NCBI GenBank assembly: GCA_964518695.1
Contig: CAZFGN010000016.1
Span: 1 to 11,844, forward strand
Direction: 5' to 3'
Source of the DNA: CAZFGN01 sp964518695
GTDB taxonomy: Bacteria > Patescibacteriota > Minisyncoccia > UBA6257 > Colwellbacteraceae
Length of the DNA stretch: 11,844 bases
Below are positions 11,728 to 11,844 of this stretch, piece by piece (the first letter of the stretch is position 1; every line of letters starts with the position of its first letter). Position numbers and translations under genes: made by a program. Under the pieces are notes generated by a model. The model ran no database searches. It was given only the letters and a program-made list of their open reading frames with translations, and was not told where the DNA came from.

Positions 11728-11844
11728 TTATACTACAAAAATTCTATAACTACTATTAGTTACCCATGTTAAACGGATACGATCAACATCAAGTCCTGTC
11801 AAAGAAATCGTTTCCCCATTTTTAAGAGTATGCTGTCCTCCATA
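11728..11844 (-). CDS. C-terminal end of an upstream structural gene (partial)
   Basis: The minus-strand frame beginning at the window edge is open for 38 codons, ending TAA 11730-11728. The visible tail is beta-rich (HTLKNGETISLTGLDVDRIR, then LTWVTNSSYRIFVV), as in virion surface or fibre proteins. It lies 7 bases before the fibre-like gene on the same strand. Its start lies beyond the window. Confidence 0.7.
   Translation of the reverse strand, partial: YGGQHTLKNGETISLTGLDVDRIRLTWVTNSSYRIFVV

Noticed and set aside
11720..11760. TATAAT at 11732-11727 (minus) as a leaderless promoter for the fibre gene
   Set aside because: No acceptable -35 lies 16-18 bases upstream, and the hexamer overlaps the stop codon of the preceding gene; coupling by re-initiation explains the arrangement.

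Overview
The window is two unlike pieces of DNA joined near position 5325-5360. Positions 1 to about 5330 are GC-rich, with G/C-heavy third codon positions, large intergenic palindromes and ordinary cellular genes. Positions about 5345 to 11844 are strongly AT-rich, with short, tightly packed, often 4-base-overlapping genes, a phage-type M23 endolysin, small coiled-coil proteins and tail or fibre-like structural proteins. I read the left part as chromosome of a GC-rich bacterium; the repeat-rich style and PD40-type secreted propeller suggest Verrucomicrobia, Planctomycetes or a relative, but that is impression only. The right part is a tailed phage or prophage of a low-GC style. No integrase, att repeat or tRNA is visible at the join, so a prophage edge and an assembly chimera both remain possible.

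Left part: the 5' end of a possible Tat-exported protein (minus, cut by the window edge); a methyltransferase-glycosyltransferase 2 fusion (plus); a secreted PD40/TolB-like propeller (minus); a LOG-family phosphoribohydrolase (minus); a small three-helix membrane protein (plus); and a four-helix membrane protein with a C-terminal soluble domain (minus). Two families of interspersed palindromes run through it. A 55-base double-hairpin element occurs twice: once in frame inside the fusion gene, exactly at the linker between the two enzymes, and once supplying the stop codon of the LOG gene. A second family, built on GAATTCTGGCGAATTC, also occurs twice.

Right part, plus strand (5360-7834): a DUF6557-like gene overlapping a Fic gene that has an N-terminal inhibitory motif but an altered active-site motif; an HTH-HNH-zinc-cluster protein whose promoter would make a leaderless mRNA; a small Cys/His protein ending in an SSB-like tail; a terminator; and a T4 PNK-type 3'-phosphatase. 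These look like accessory (moron) genes. Right part, minus strand (11844 down to 7852): the end of a structural gene, a fibre-like protein, a small coiled coil, then a promoter and terminator leader in front of a lysis-type cassette (membrane coiled coil, M23 endolysin, coiled coil, small membrane-like protein), then four overlapping small genes, the last of which has its ribosome-binding site and start codon locked in a perfect 16-bp hairpin.

The best candidates for something undescribed are the DUF6557-Fic cassette with its altered Fic motif, the in-frame palindrome that forms the linker of the fusion enzyme, the start-codon hairpin at 8041-8085, and the promoter-terminator leader of the lysis cassette.
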